Part shown: positions 43,997 to 52,934 of the stretch, one piece after another
Layout: every line of letters starts with the position of its first letter
Numbering within the stretch: position 1 is the stretch's first letter
Source of the DNA: Selenomonadales bacterium
GTDB taxonomy: Bacteria; Bacillota; Negativicutes; Sporomusales; UBA7701
Length of the DNA: 64,000 nucleotides
Direction of reading: 5' to 3'
Assembly: GCA_029976065.1 (NCBI GenBank)
Contig: JARKNV010000080.1
Coordinates: 1-64,000, forward strand
Made by a program: the position numbers and the translations under genes
The notes under the pieces: generated by a model
What the model saw: the letters and a program-made list of their open reading frames with translations, nothing else
Told to the model about the DNA's origin: nothing
Databases searched by the model: none

Positions 43997-45034
43997 CTAG
44001 GCAATCAGATTATAAACATATACGCCAATGCCCGTCACAACGATGTTGACTAGGGCAAGCGGAAGCAGTACCTTCCAGCCGAAGGCCATCAATTGGTCAA
44101 CCCGGAGACGGGGGAAAGTCCAGCGGAACCACATGAACACGAAAATCATCGCCGCCGTTTTCAGGCCGAACCATACCCAGCCAGGCAGCCACGGTCCGTT
44201 CCAGCCGCCAAGAAACAGCGTGGTGGCGATCGCCGAAACGGCCACCAGATTGGCGTATTCGGCGAGGAAGAATAAGGCCCAGCGCATGCCGCTGTACTCG
44301 GTGAACGGCCCGGCGACGATTTCCGATTCCGCCTCGACAAGGTCGAACGGCGTGCGGTTCGTTTCGGCCGTGGCCGCTATGACATAGATGATGAACGCTA
44401 TCGGCTGCAAGCAGATAAACCAGACGTTTTTCTGCGCGGTGACGATATCGCTCATCTGCATGGAACCGACGATCATGACTACGCCCAGCAGCGAAAACAC
44501 CAGCGGAATCTCATAGCTTATCATCTGAGCGACGGTCCGCATGCCGCCGATCAGCGAGTATTTGTTGTCCGAAGCCCAGCCGGCCATCAAAAACGGCAGC
44601 GTAACCTGCGACGAAATGGCGATGAAATAAAACAGGCCGATGTTGACGTCCGTAAAAATGGCGCCGTTGTCGAACGGCAGCACCGCATAGACCGCTGCCG
44701 AAGGAATGAAGAGGATTATCGGCGCCAGCGCCCACGTCTTTTTATCGACGCCCTCCGGCCTGATGTCTTCCTTGGTCAGCAGTTTAAGCATGTCGGCGAC
44801 CGTCTGGAAAATGCCGAACGGCCCTAGGCGATTGGGACCGAGCCGCATCTGCATAAAGGCGCTGACTTTGCGCTCCACCCAGACGAGCAACGCTACCAGC
44901 GTCAGCATGACGGCGAAGATCCCCGCTATTCCCACGACACTCATCGCCAGATCGACGAAGAACTTGTCGGGAAGGTATTGTTCAAGAAGAGTCCGGATAA
45001 ATTTTGCCAAGTTGCTTATCCCGTATGCTTCCAT
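43997..45034 (-). CDS. nuoH: NADH-quinone oxidoreductase subunit H
   Basis: 345-residue membrane subunit that forms part of the quinone chamber. Signatures are VERKVSAFMQMRLGPNRLGP, the glutamate-rich loop NRTPFDLVEAESEIVAG, and EYANLVAVSAI. It is between nuoD and nuoI. Confidence 0.97.
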   Translation of the reverse strand: MEAYGISNLAKFIRTLLEQYLPDKFFVDLAMSVVGIAGIFAVMLTLVALLVWVERKVSAFMQMRLGPNRLGPFGIFQTVADMLKLLTKEDIRPEGVDKKTWALAPIILFIPSAAVYAVLPFDNGAIFTDVNIGLFYFIAISSQVTLPFLMAGWASDNKYSLIGGMRTVAQMISYEIPLVFSLLGVVMIVGSMQMSDIVTAQKNVWFICLQPIAFIIYVIAATAETNRTPFDLVEAESEIVAGPFTEYSGMRWALFFLAEYANLVAVSAIATTLFLGGWNGPWLPGWVWFGLKTAAMIFVFMWFRWTFPRLRVDQLMAFGWKVLLPLALVNIVVTGIGVYVYNLIA

Positions 45035-45055
45035 TCGCTACACTCCGCCCCTTTG

Positions 45056-46150
45056 CTAGCAGTCTACTTCGCCCAAAATGGGATCTAGCGTGGCCAAAAC
45101 GGCGACCACATCGCCGATTTTGCCACCCCGGCACAACTCGTCCAGAGCGGTGAGATTGATGAACGAAGGCCGGCGGACATGTATACGGTAAGGCTTCGTG
45201 CCGCCGTCGCTGACGATATAATAGCCGAGTTCGCCGCGCGGATTTTCGATGCGGTGATATACCTCGCCGGCGGGCGGTTTCAGCATTTTGGGGACATTCC
45301 CCATAACCGGGCCCGCCGGCAGATCGCGCAGGGCCTGGCGGACGATCTTGGCGCTTTCCGCCATCTCGCGCATGCGCATGAGATAGCGGTCCCAGTTGTC
45401 CCCGTTCTCGCCGAGGGGAACATCGAAGTCGAACCGGTCGTAAATGCCGTACGGCTCCGCTTTTCGCAGGTCGAGATTGACGCCGGACGCCCGCAGGCCC
45501 GGTCCGGTCAACCCCAGTTCGAGCGCCTTCTGCCCCGAGATGACCGCGCACCCTTTGAGGCGGTGATAGAAAATCTCGTTGCCGGTTATCAGGCCCTGAT
45601 ATTCGTCCAGCATTTTCGGGAAGTCGTCGAGGAACTTTTCGGCGGCGTCGGTGAAATCCTTGCCGACATCCGCCATGACCCCGCCGATGCGGATGTAATT
45701 GAAGGTCATGCGGGCGCCGCAGGCGATGTTGAACAGGTCGAGGACGCGTTCGCGGTCGCGGAAGGCGTACAGCAAACCGGTGGTACCGCCAAGATCGACG
45801 GCAATCGACCCGAGGAAGACCTGGTGACTGGCGATGCGGTTGAGCTCGGCCATGATGACCCGCAGATACTGGGCCCGTTCGGGAACCTCAATGCCGGCCA
45901 GCTTTTCCACCGCCATGCAGTAGCCCAGGTTGTTATTCATGGAGGACAGGTAGTCGAGCCGGTCGGTATAGGGCGTAAACTGGGCATAGGTCCGCGCTTC
46001 CGCCAGCTTTTCGATGCCCCTGTGCAGATAGCCGAGATCAGGCGTCGCTTTGACGACAACCTCGCCGTCGAGTTCCAAAACAACGCGCAGCACGCCATGC
46101 GTACTCGGGTGCTGCGGGCCCATGTTCAGCATGTAGGTTTGCGTTTGCAT
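45056..46150 (-). CDS. nuoD: NADH-quinone oxidoreductase subunit D
   Basis: 364-residue 49-kDa-type subunit lining the quinone site, from the ATG at 46150 (MQTQTYML). The GPQHPSTHG motif with its quinone-site histidines and the C-terminal DPILGEVDC end are present. It is not fused to nuoC, unlike in E. coli. Confidence 0.97.
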   Translation of the reverse strand: MQTQTYMLNMGPQHPSTHGVLRVVLELDGEVVVKATPDLGYLHRGIEKLAEARTYAQFTPYTDRLDYLSSMNNNLGYCMAVEKLAGIEVPERAQYLRVIMAELNRIASHQVFLGSIAVDLGGTTGLLYAFRDRERVLDLFNIACGARMTFNYIRIGGVMADVGKDFTDAAEKFLDDFPKMLDEYQGLITGNEIFYHRLKGCAVISGQKALELGLTGPGLRASGVNLDLRKAEPYGIYDRFDFDVPLGENGDNWDRYLMRMREMAESAKIVRQALRDLPAGPVMGNVPKMLKPPAGEVYHRIENPRGELGYYIVSDGGTKPYRIHVRRPSFINLTALDELCRGGKIGDVVAVLATLDPILGEVDC

Positions 46151-46157
46151 CAGTGGT

Positions 46158-46625
46158 TCACCTCGCTTGCTGCGAAGGCAGTTGATAATCCTTGCGCAGC
46201 GGATGACCGTCGAAATCATCGGGAAGCATGATTCGCTTCAGGTTCGGGTGGCCGGTGAAAATCACGCCGAGCAGATCGTAGGCCTCGCGCTCCTGGAAGT
46301 CGGCGCTGGGCCACAGCGCGGCAACCGACGGAACCTCGGGGCGCTCCTTCGGGCACCTGGCCTTGAATGTGGCGTTATGCTTCAGGTTGTAAGAATAAAA
46401 ATGGTAGACCGCCTCATAGTATTCGGGATATTCGGCGGCGGTAAGATTGCAGAGCATATCGAGGGCGAAGGAGTTGTCGCTTTTTACGAACGACAATACC
46501 TCCAGCAGCTTGTCGGCCGCTACGATAATAATCGGCCCGTGGGCGGTTTCCTGGACTTCGACGGCTGCGCCGTATTTCCCGGTAAGAAGGGATAATAAAG
46601 ACCCGTCAAGCATTTTAGGCGCCAT
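46158..46625 (-). CDS. nuoC: NADH-quinone oxidoreductase subunit C
   Basis: 155-residue 30-kDa-type subunit from the ATG at 46625 (MAPKMLDG). The family motif [31 protein letters not shown] is followed by DGHPLRKDY. It overlaps nuoB by 11 bp. Confidence 0.95.
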   Translation of the reverse strand: MAPKMLDGSLLSLLTGKYGAAVEVQETAHGPIIIVAADKLLEVLSFVKSDNSFALDMLCNLTAAEYPEYYEAVYHFYSYNLKHNATFKARCPKERPEVPSVAALWPSADFQEREAYDLLGVIFTGHPNLKRIMLPDDFDGHPLRKDYQLPSQQAR

Positions 46626-47139
46626 ATCGTGCCGACCTCGCAATCTCCGGGGTGCGGATTTTTTGTTTCAGCTGCAGCATGCCATCGATCAAGGCCTCGG
46701 GGCGCGGCGGGCAGCCGGGCACGTACACGTCGACAGGCAGGATCTTGTCGACTCCGGGCACGACGGAATAGGAATCGGTGAACGGCCCGCCGGTGTTGGC
46801 GCAGCTCCCCATCGCCAGCACCCATTTGGGCTCGGGCATCTGCTCGTACAGTCGCACGAGCGCGGGCGCCATTTTCCACGTCAGCGTCCCGGCGACGATC
46901 AGCAGGTCGGCCTGACGCGGCGACGGCCGGAAAACCTCGTATCCGAAGCGGGCCAAGTCGAAACGCCCGGCGGCGGCGGCCATCATTTCGATAGCGCAGC
47001 AGGCCAGGCCGGAAGTAAGCGGCCACAGCGAATAGCCCCTGGCCCAGTTGAACACCGCGTCCAGGGAAGTGAGGATAACGTTTTTCTTCAGCACTTCGTC
47101 CACTTGGTACTCATGGCATACAGATGGTTTTACTTCCAT
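46615..47139 (-). CDS. nuoB: NADH-quinone oxidoreductase subunit B
   Basis: 174-residue subunit holding the terminal N2 4Fe-4S cluster, from the ATG at 47139 (MEVKPSV). The cluster cysteines are visible in [19 protein letters not shown] and [11 protein letters not shown]. It overlaps nuoA by 10 bp. Confidence 0.97.
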   Translation of the reverse strand: MEVKPSVCHEYQVDEVLKKNVILTSLDAVFNWARGYSLWPLTSGLACCAIEMMAAAAGRFDLARFGYEVFRPSPRQADLLIVAGTLTWKMAPALVRLYEQMPEPKWVLAMGSCANTGGPFTDSYSVVPGVDKILPVDVYVPGCPPRPEALIDGMLQLKQKIRTPEIARSARYGA

Positions 47140-47486
47140 TCCAAAGCTCCTTTCCGCCAGGCATAACCCAGGCCCACGACCAAGATCGCGATGAAGATGG
47201 CCATCTCGATGAGCGCAAAAGTGCCGAGCTGCTGATATTTTACGGCCCACGGATACAGGAAGACAGTCTCAATGTCGAATACGACAAAAACCAGGGCATA
47301 TAAAAAATAGCTGGTTTTAAACTGCACCCAGGACGGTCCGATCGTCTCCATGCCGCATTCGTAGGTAGTCAGCTTTGTTGGCGTCGGTTTTTTTGTCTGC
47401 AGGAAGTACGATACTATCAGAGCTACAATCGGAAACGCGAACGCCACCAAAATCAATAAGCCGATACTACCGAAGTCTTGTAGCAC
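47130..47486 (-). CDS. nuoA: NADH-quinone oxidoreductase subunit A
   Basis: 118-residue three-helix membrane subunit; the conserved loop [14 protein letters not shown] and [14 protein letters not shown] are present. It is the first gene of nuoABCDHIJKLMN. No nuoE, nuoF or nuoG precede it: the next gene upstream belongs to a different group. Confidence 0.96.
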   Translation of the reverse strand: MLQDFGSIGLLILVAFAFPIVALIVSYFLQTKKPTPTKLTTYECGMETIGPSWVQFKTSYFLYALVFVVFDIETVFLYPWAVKYQQLGTFALIEMAIFIAILVVGLGYAWRKGALEWK

Positions 47487-47600
47487 AAGATCCCCTCCAC
47501 TTCAATAGGCGCTTCGCCTTGGTCGAAGACGATATGCCTTGACTGTCTTGGCAGAAAGCTGCGTTAATCGAGTACGTGAAACTTCTCCCTATTTGTTTTA

Positions 47601-47630
47601 ATATACCACAGGGGCAATCGGATATTGAAC
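47601..47630 (-). promoter_or_regulatory. Putative promoter of the nuo operon
   Basis: On the minus strand, TTCAAT (47630-47625), an 18-base spacer, and TATATT (47606-47601), leaving a leader of about 110 bases before nuoA. The -35 box is weak. The rest of the 47487-47744 gap shows no gene or clear terminator. Confidence 0.4.
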
Positions 47631-47744
47631 ACGGCAAATGTTTATGAGGGTATAGTCGCTCCTTATTCTGCCGCCCGCCTCCAAGCGCCAATGCCCGCGT
47701 TGAATCATAGGAATTCGCCGGTCGCCCTTCCTTTTCCTGCCAAG

Positions 47745-48728
47745 TTAGCGGCCGCAGCCGCACCAAGGCTCCTCGGCCAGGTAATCGCCGTCCGAATAAT
47801 AATACGCCCTGGCCCGGCAGCCGCCGCAGATATCGCCGTAGCCGCAACGTCCGCAGCTCCCTTTCAGGGGCTGGTGGCGCAGGTCGCCGAACAGGGCGCT
47901 GTCCCGCCAGATCGCGTCGAAGGGCGCCTCGCGCACGTTGCCGGCCTTGAGCGGCAGATACGGGCAGGGATGCACGTCGCCGTTGGGGAGGATGACGCAG
48001 TAGCTCGTGCCGGCGAGACAGCCCTTGGTGAATCGCATCGGGATGCCCTTCTGCCTGGCGATGCGCATGAACTGGGGAGCACAGGTGGGTTTAAGCTCGA
48101 TGGGCACCGCGGTCTGCTTGGCGAGGATTTTTTCCAGCAGGGCCTCGTACTGCTGCGTTTTGAGCGTGGTCTCGGCGATGTCCTTCCCCCGCCCGGTGGG
48201 CACGAGGAAAAAGATGTGATGGGCAACCGCCCCGAGTTCCACCGCCAGGTCGGTGATTGCGGTCACCTCGCTCTCGTTCCAGTTCATCACCGTGGTATGG
48301 ATCTGGAACGGCAGTCCGGCGGCGCGGCAGGCGGCAATGCCCTTCATCGTCCCCTCCCACGCCCCGTCCTGGCCGCGGAACCAGTCATGCTTCTCCCGGT
48401 CGCGGCTGTCGAGGCTGATGCCGGCGCAGGCCGCCCCCGCGCCTTTCAGCCTGGCGGCCGTTTCGGGGGTAATGAGCATGCCGTTCGTGCCGAGCACCGG
48501 CCTCAGGCCAAGCTGCCTGGCGTGGGCGATGAGCTCGCAAATATCGGGGCGGATAAGCGGTTCGCCGCCGCTGAACACCATGATTTTGAAGCCGGCGCGG
48601 GCAATCTCGTCCAGGAGTTTTTTGCCCTCCGCCGTCGACAACTCGCCGGCGTCGGGTGCGCCGGCGTCGCGGTAGCAGTGCACGCAGCTGAGGTTGCAGG
48701 CCCGGGTAGTATTCCAGGAAATGATCAT
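47745..48728 (-). CDS. Radical SAM/SPASM protein, NirJ2/AhbD-like
   Basis: 327 residues from the ATG at 48728 (AAGGAG upstream). The radical SAM cluster motif CNLSCVHC is at residues 11-18. The C-terminal SPASM-type cysteines (CPYLPL, CGRCGYGDICGGC, ending CGCGR) bind a second Fe-S cluster. It matches the NirJ2 group of putative heme d1/heme b synthesis proteins, homologous to AhbD, which decarboxylates Fe-coproporphyrin III to heme. It is 7 bp after its paralogue. The pathway assignment is by family and pairing. Confidence 0.85.
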   Translation of the reverse strand: MIISWNTTRACNLSCVHCYRDAGAPDAGELSTAEGKKLLDEIARAGFKIMVFSGGEPLIRPDICELIAHARQLGLRPVLGTNGMLITPETAARLKGAGAACAGISLDSRDREKHDWFRGQDGAWEGTMKGIAACRAAGLPFQIHTTVMNWNESEVTAITDLAVELGAVAHHIFFLVPTGRGKDIAETTLKTQQYEALLEKILAKQTAVPIELKPTCAPQFMRIARQKGIPMRFTKGCLAGTSYCVILPNGDVHPCPYLPLKAGNVREAPFDAIWRDSALFGDLRHQPLKGSCGRCGYGDICGGCRARAYYYSDGDYLAEEPWCGCGR

Positions 48729-48735
48729 GGCGGAT

Positions 48736-49908
48736 TTACTCCTTCCAGTCAGCCAGATAGCAGGCCGGGTCCTCACCCCACAGGTTGCCGGTGGCCGCCT
48801 CGGCCCGGATGCGGCAGCCGCCGCACAGGTCCTTGTAGCGGCACTCGCCGCAGCGGCCTTCGAGCAGGCTCGCCTTGTCGCGCAGCCTGAGGAGAAATTC
48901 GTCCCGGCTCTTGCGCCAAATCTCGCTAAAAGGCTTCTCGCGGATATTGCCGAGGGTGACGTGCCCCCAGAACTGACAGGCGTGCACATCGCCGCGGGGA
49001 TCGACGTTGGCCATCTTCTCGCCGGCCGAGCAGCCGCCGTGCATCGTCAGCAGGTTCTTGATCTCCTCCACCCGCTCCGGCTGGGTGCGCTCGATATACT
49101 GGAGAATGTAGATGCCATCGGCGTGGTTGTCGGTGGTGAGAATCTCCACCTCCACGCCCCGCTGGTGGAAATCGAGCGTCTTTTCGATCAGCAGGTCAAT
49201 GGTATGCCGCTTCTCCTCCGCGGTGGTGTCCAGGTCGGCCATCCCTTTGCCGCGGCCGGCGTAAACGAGATGATACATGCAGAAGCGGGCGATCTTCTCG
49301 CGCTCCACCAGCTCGAGAATCTCCGGCAGGGTATGGCGGTTGAGCTTGTTCACGGTAAAACGGACACCGGTCTTGTTGCCGGCGGCCAGCGAATTTCTGA
49401 TGCCTGCCAACGTTTCGGCGAAACAGCCCTTGCGGCCGCGGAAAAAGTCGTGCACCTCTTCGTTGCCGTCAATGCTGATGCCGACGTACTGAAAGCCGAT
49501 CTTCTTGATCCTGCGGGCCGCCTCGGGGGTTATGAGGGTGCCGTTGGTGGAGATGACGGGACGGATACCCTTGGCCACCGCGTACGCGCCCAGCTCGAAC
49601 AAGTCCTCGCGGAGCAGCGGCTCGCCGCCGGAAAATAGCAGCACAGGCACCTTCATGGCCGCGAGGTCGTCGATGAAAACCTTGGCCTCGGCGGTGGTCA
49701 GCTCGCCCTTGTAGACGCGGTCCTCGGCCTCGATGTAGCAGTGGCGGCACTTCAGGTTGCAGCGGTTTGTCATGTTCCACACGACGATGGGAGTGGCGTC
49801 GGACGAAAACTGCAGCATGTGGGGCGGCAGATCGCGGGAGCTGCGGCCGTATTTGACGATGTCGGAAATAGTGGCGGTGCCGCAGAGAAGTTTGGTACAT
49901 CCAATCAT
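48736..49908 (-). CDS. Radical SAM/SPASM protein, NirJ1/AhbC-like
   Basis: 390 residues. An N-terminal MIGCTKLLCGTATISDIVKY extension is typical of NirJ1/AhbC. The radical SAM motif CNLKCRHC is at residues 50-57 and the C-terminal Fe-S cysteines include CSAGEKMANVDPRGDVHAC and CGECRYKDLCGGC. AhbC converts didecarboxysiroheme to Fe-coproporphyrin III, just before AhbD. Its start overlaps the polyferredoxin stop by 4 bp. Siroheme decarboxylase genes (ahbAB) are not in the window. Confidence 0.86.
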   Translation of the reverse strand: MIGCTKLLCGTATISDIVKYGRSSRDLPPHMLQFSSDATPIVVWNMTNRCNLKCRHCYIEAEDRVYKGELTTAEAKVFIDDLAAMKVPVLLFSGGEPLLREDLFELGAYAVAKGIRPVISTNGTLITPEAARRIKKIGFQYVGISIDGNEEVHDFFRGRKGCFAETLAGIRNSLAAGNKTGVRFTVNKLNRHTLPEILELVEREKIARFCMYHLVYAGRGKGMADLDTTAEEKRHTIDLLIEKTLDFHQRGVEVEILTTDNHADGIYILQYIERTQPERVEEIKNLLTMHGGCSAGEKMANVDPRGDVHACQFWGHVTLGNIREKPFSEIWRKSRDEFLLRLRDKASLLEGRCGECRYKDLCGGCRIRAEAATGNLWGEDPACYLADWKE

Positions 49909-50924
49909 TCGTTATCCTCCATGTTGTGCGGTAATATGCTCCGGCTGGTGCTTTTCAGCAGGCATTCGATGCAGATTGGCTGGTTGCCGACCGGCTGGTA
50001 GACCTGGCCGCAGCTCTGGCAGCGCGGCAGGCCGCGCCTGGCGATGTGATACGGCTCCGGCTTGCCCGGGGCCGCCACCGCCAGCGCGCCCTGCGGACAA
50101 TGGGCGGCGCACAGGCCGCAGCCGCTGCAACGGGCCGGGTGGTGAAAAAAGTCGAGGCAGTCGCCCTGGTCGTCGGCGGTGAGCGCCTTGCGCGGGCAGA
50201 TCCTGACGCACAGGCCGCAGGCGAGACAGTCGTCGCCGATAGCGAGAGCGGCGAAAAAGGGCGACGGCGCGTCGCCGGCAAATTCACCGGCGTGACGGAC
50301 AAACCAGTCCTGGCGCGGCAGCCGTTCGCCGCCGGGCGCCCCGGCGGCCACCACCTCGCGGACGGTGTCGACCGTCGCCCCCAGCAGGGTGGCGAAGAAG
50401 GCCCGCCGTGAGATCGGCCGTTCCTGGGCGGCCTGGGGCGCGGCCGCCTCGCCCCGCTTGAGGACGGGCTTGCCGGCCGCCTTCAGCAGGCGGTCGGTTT
50501 CGGCGAGAACTTCGTCCAAATGGGCCGCCACCGCCGGCCGGCAGTCGGCGCAGGCGGAATCGTCGACAGCCAGCGGTCGGGCGCCGTCCCGGCCGCTGCC
50601 GGCCATGGCCAGCAGCAGGCGGCCGTCGAGGAAGCCCAGACCGGGCCAGGGGCTGTCTTCCCGGCGCCGCCGGCAGACGAAAACGACCGGTGCCGCCGGA
50701 GCGGCCAACGCCCTGTCGAGGGGCGCGCGCGGAAAAGCCTCGCCCGCCACGGCGTCCGCCGGACAGACCGCCAGGCACAGCCCGCAGTCGTCGCAGCGGC
50801 CGGCATCGACCCCGTGCTCCCAGTCGATGCAGCCGGCCGGGCAGACGTCGGCGCAGCGCCGGCACTCGATGCGCTTATAGTTGTCGTTGAGGCACAGCTG
50901 GCGGTCAACAGCCACCGGCATCAT
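49905..50924 (-). CDS. Polyferredoxin with four 4Fe-4S motifs, internal twin-arginine motif and zinc ribbon
   Basis: 339 residues. Four 4Fe-4S motifs are visible: an irregular first one (residues about 11-32), CDDCGLCLAVCP (44-55), CLACGLCVRICP (233-244) and CSGCGLCAAHCP (266-277). The middle holds SRRAFFATLLG at 172-182, which looks like a Tat export motif but is far from the N-terminus. The C-terminus has a CQSCG...CIEC zinc-ribbon-like pair. It lies between tatA and ahbC/ahbD-like genes, so it may donate or accept electrons in heme synthesis; that is inference. Confidence 0.8.
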   Translation of the reverse strand: MMPVAVDRQLCLNDNYKRIECRRCADVCPAGCIDWEHGVDAGRCDDCGLCLAVCPADAVAGEAFPRAPLDRALAAPAAPVVFVCRRRREDSPWPGLGFLDGRLLLAMAGSGRDGARPLAVDDSACADCRPAVAAHLDEVLAETDRLLKAAGKPVLKRGEAAAPQAAQERPISRRAFFATLLGATVDTVREVVAAGAPGGERLPRQDWFVRHAGEFAGDAPSPFFAALAIGDDCLACGLCVRICPRKALTADDQGDCLDFFHHPARCSGCGLCAAHCPQGALAVAAPGKPEPYHIARRGLPRCQSCGQVYQPVGNQPICIECLLKSTSRSILPHNMEDNE

Positions 50925-50950
50925 TATTCCCCCTAACGAGGAAAATGGAT

Positions 50951-51043
50951 AAGAAAAGGCGGCTTCCGGTCACGAAAGCAGCCTCGGAATGTTGCCAAAC
51001 CTCCCGGTAGATATCGCCTGCCGGACTCGCACCGTAACCCGGC
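50951..51043 (-). promoter_or_regulatory. Structured leader with attenuator-like terminator before the polyferredoxin gene
   Basis: Between tatA and the polyferredoxin gene the minus strand can fold into three stems. GCCGG pairs with CCGGC around 14 bases. CGGGAGGTT pairs with AACATTCCG around TGGC. A terminator-like stem (GGCTGCTTTC with GGAAGCCGCC, 50983-50958) then ends in TTTTCTT. Only about 26 bases lie between that T-tract and the start codon, too few for a full promoter. The polyferredoxin-ahb genes should therefore depend on read-through, as with an attenuator. It matches no riboswitch class I can name. Confidence 0.5.
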
Positions 51044-51250
51044 TCAAGGGGTCTTTTCCCGCTCCTTGGCCGGAGGAGCTTCCAAAGTGGTGGCCTTATG
51101 GATCTCTTCCTTCACGCCGTTGGTTTCCTCCTTGAAGCCGCGGATGCTCCTGCCGATGGCCTTGCCGACCTCCGGCAGCTTCGCCGGTCCGAAGATTACG
51201 AGGACGACAACCAGCACCAGTAACAGTTCGGGCACGCCGATGTTGAACAT
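51044..51250 (-). CDS. tatA: Twin-arginine translocase subunit TatA/TatE
   Basis: 68 residues: one N-terminal membrane helix ([18 protein letters not shown]), the [16 protein letters not shown] hinge and amphipathic helix, and a charged tail. It is the pore-forming subunit of the Tat pathway for folded proteins. tatC is not adjacent. It is directly upstream of the polyferredoxin leader. Confidence 0.95.
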   Translation of the reverse strand: MFNIGVPELLLVLVVVLVIFGPAKLPEVGKAIGRSIRGFKEETNGVKEEIHKATTLEAPPAKEREKTP

Positions 51251-51317
51251 AATGAGGCCTCCTCCCAGTATAATTACATTATCGCAAACAGGACGGGTTA
51301 AGACAATTATTTTTTTC

Positions 51318-52871
51318 TTATGCGGCGATAAATGCGGCCGCGCTCCCGCTGCTCAGCTCTTTCAGGCGGCCGTCGCCCGGGAAGCGGAGCACGCCAGCCT
51401 TGCGCACCGCCTCGGCCAGCACGTCGCGCAGCGTCTTGAAGGTATCGGCGTGGCGTCCGGCCGCCTTGACCATATCGTAGCCGTCGCCGCCGGCGAGCAG
51501 GAAATCGCTGACCGCCACCCGGTAAGTTTCGCCCGCCGCCAGGGTGCGTCCGTCGGCCAGGGTCGCCGTAACCACCCGGTGGCCGGCAGGCGCCGTGGCG
51601 CGGTACTCGACGGTGAGGCCGGAAAACTGAAGCGTACCGTACTTGGCGTTGGCGATGCCGTATTCAAGAGCGGCCAGCACCTGAGCGCCGGTCATTTCGG
51701 CAACCTGCAGGTTGTCGTCGAAAGGCATCACCGTGTACATATCGCCGAGGGTGACGGTGCCGGCCGCCAGCCCGGTTCGCAGGCCACCGCCGTTGTAGAG
51801 GGCGATGTCCGCCCGGGCGGCCTGCCGCATGGCATCGGTGGCCCACTGGCCCAGCGACGACAGCCGGTAGCGGTCGTGGGACAGGGCAATCGCCGTCCGG
51901 CCGAGGACGAGACCCTTCACCGGCGCGATCTCGCTCTGTGACGCCGCCACAATCGCCGTCACCTGCTTGTCGGCAGCATAGCCCGGCGGCACGTCCTTCA
52001 CCCAGGCCATCGACCCGAGAATCTCGCCGCTCTTGGTGCTGACGGCGAGACTGACGCCGGCGACCGCCCGGCCGTTGTAATAGCCCTGCACCACCGGCAC
52101 GCCGGCCACCTTGCCGGCCACCTTGAGATGGGAATGAGCGCTGATGACGGCGGCCAGGTCGCCGGCCGCAGCCGCGGCCAGGTCGGCCGCCTCGCCGGCC
52201 GGCACTTCGCCGGGATAGCTGGCCAAGTGGCCGAGGGCGACGACGAGGCCGGCGCCTTGGGCTTTAAGTTCGGGGAGCAACACTTTCAGCGTCGCGGCCG
52301 GATCGGCGAAAACGAAGCCCTCCACATTGCGGGGATTGGTTGTCAAAGCCGTGTCGGGGGTCGTGAAGCCGACGACGGCGATCTTGACTCCCTGCCGCTC
52401 GATGATCACGTACGACGGAACGAGGTCGGCCCGCCGGCCGCTGTTTTTGTCGAACAGGTTCGCGGACAGCATCGGGAAAGCGGCCTGGGCCTTGCGTTCC
52501 TTCAACACGTTCAGGCCCCAGTCGAATTCATGGTTGCCGAGAGCCATGGCGTCGAAGCCCACCGCGTTCATAACCTCCACGACCGTCTTGCCGTGCAGGA
52601 GGTTGGAATCGGGGGTGCCCTGAAACATGTCGCCGGCGCTGACGATAAGCGTGCCGCCCGGATTCTTGGCCCATTCCGCTTTCAGGAAGGCGGCCAGCGA
52701 GGCGGCGCCGGGGTTTTTGCCGGCAGCCGCGAGGGCGCCGTGGAAATCGTTCACCGCCAGGATATCGAGGCGGACCACGCCGGGCTGGGACGCCCCTGCG
52801 GCGCTCGTAAGCGCCAGCGCCAGGGCCACGATCAAAAGAACGGCGGTTATGCGTCGGCAACAGGTGAGCAT
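51318..52871 (-). CDS. Secreted 5'-nucleotidase / metallophosphatase
   Basis: 517 residues with a signal peptide (about 1-27). The N-terminal calcineurin-like metallophosphatase domain has [26 protein letters not shown] and ISAHSHLK. The C-terminal 5'-nucleotidase domain has [10 protein letters not shown] and [11 protein letters not shown]. It would release phosphate or nucleosides from extracellular nucleotides. GGAGGG precedes the ATG. It is 63 bp downstream of the second histidine kinase gene in the same direction, so co-transcription is possible. Confidence 0.94.
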   Translation of the reverse strand: MLTCCRRITAVLLIVALALALTSAAGASQPGVVRLDILAVNDFHGALAAAGKNPGAASLAAFLKAEWAKNPGGTLIVSAGDMFQGTPDSNLLHGKTVVEVMNAVGFDAMALGNHEFDWGLNVLKERKAQAAFPMLSANLFDKNSGRRADLVPSYVIIERQGVKIAVVGFTTPDTALTTNPRNVEGFVFADPAATLKVLLPELKAQGAGLVVALGHLASYPGEVPAGEAADLAAAAAGDLAAVISAHSHLKVAGKVAGVPVVQGYYNGRAVAGVSLAVSTKSGEILGSMAWVKDVPPGYAADKQVTAIVAASQSEIAPVKGLVLGRTAIALSHDRYRLSSLGQWATDAMRQAARADIALYNGGGLRTGLAAGTVTLGDMYTVMPFDDNLQVAEMTGAQVLAALEYGIANAKYGTLQFSGLTVEYRATAPAGHRVVTATLADGRTLAAGETYRVAVSDFLLAGGDGYDMVKAAGRHADTFKTLRDVLAEAVRKAGVLRFPGDGRLKELSSGSAAAFIAA

Positions 52872-52934
52872 CGGAAACCCTCCTACTGATTGCAGTAAAC
52901 AGTCGCCCTAAATCACAAGGCGTAGCAACGGCCA

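Noticed and set aside
50951..51043. Assigning the tatA-polyferredoxin leader to the cobalamin, Moco or SAM classes
   Set aside because: None of the conserved boxes of these classes could be matched, so it is left unassigned.
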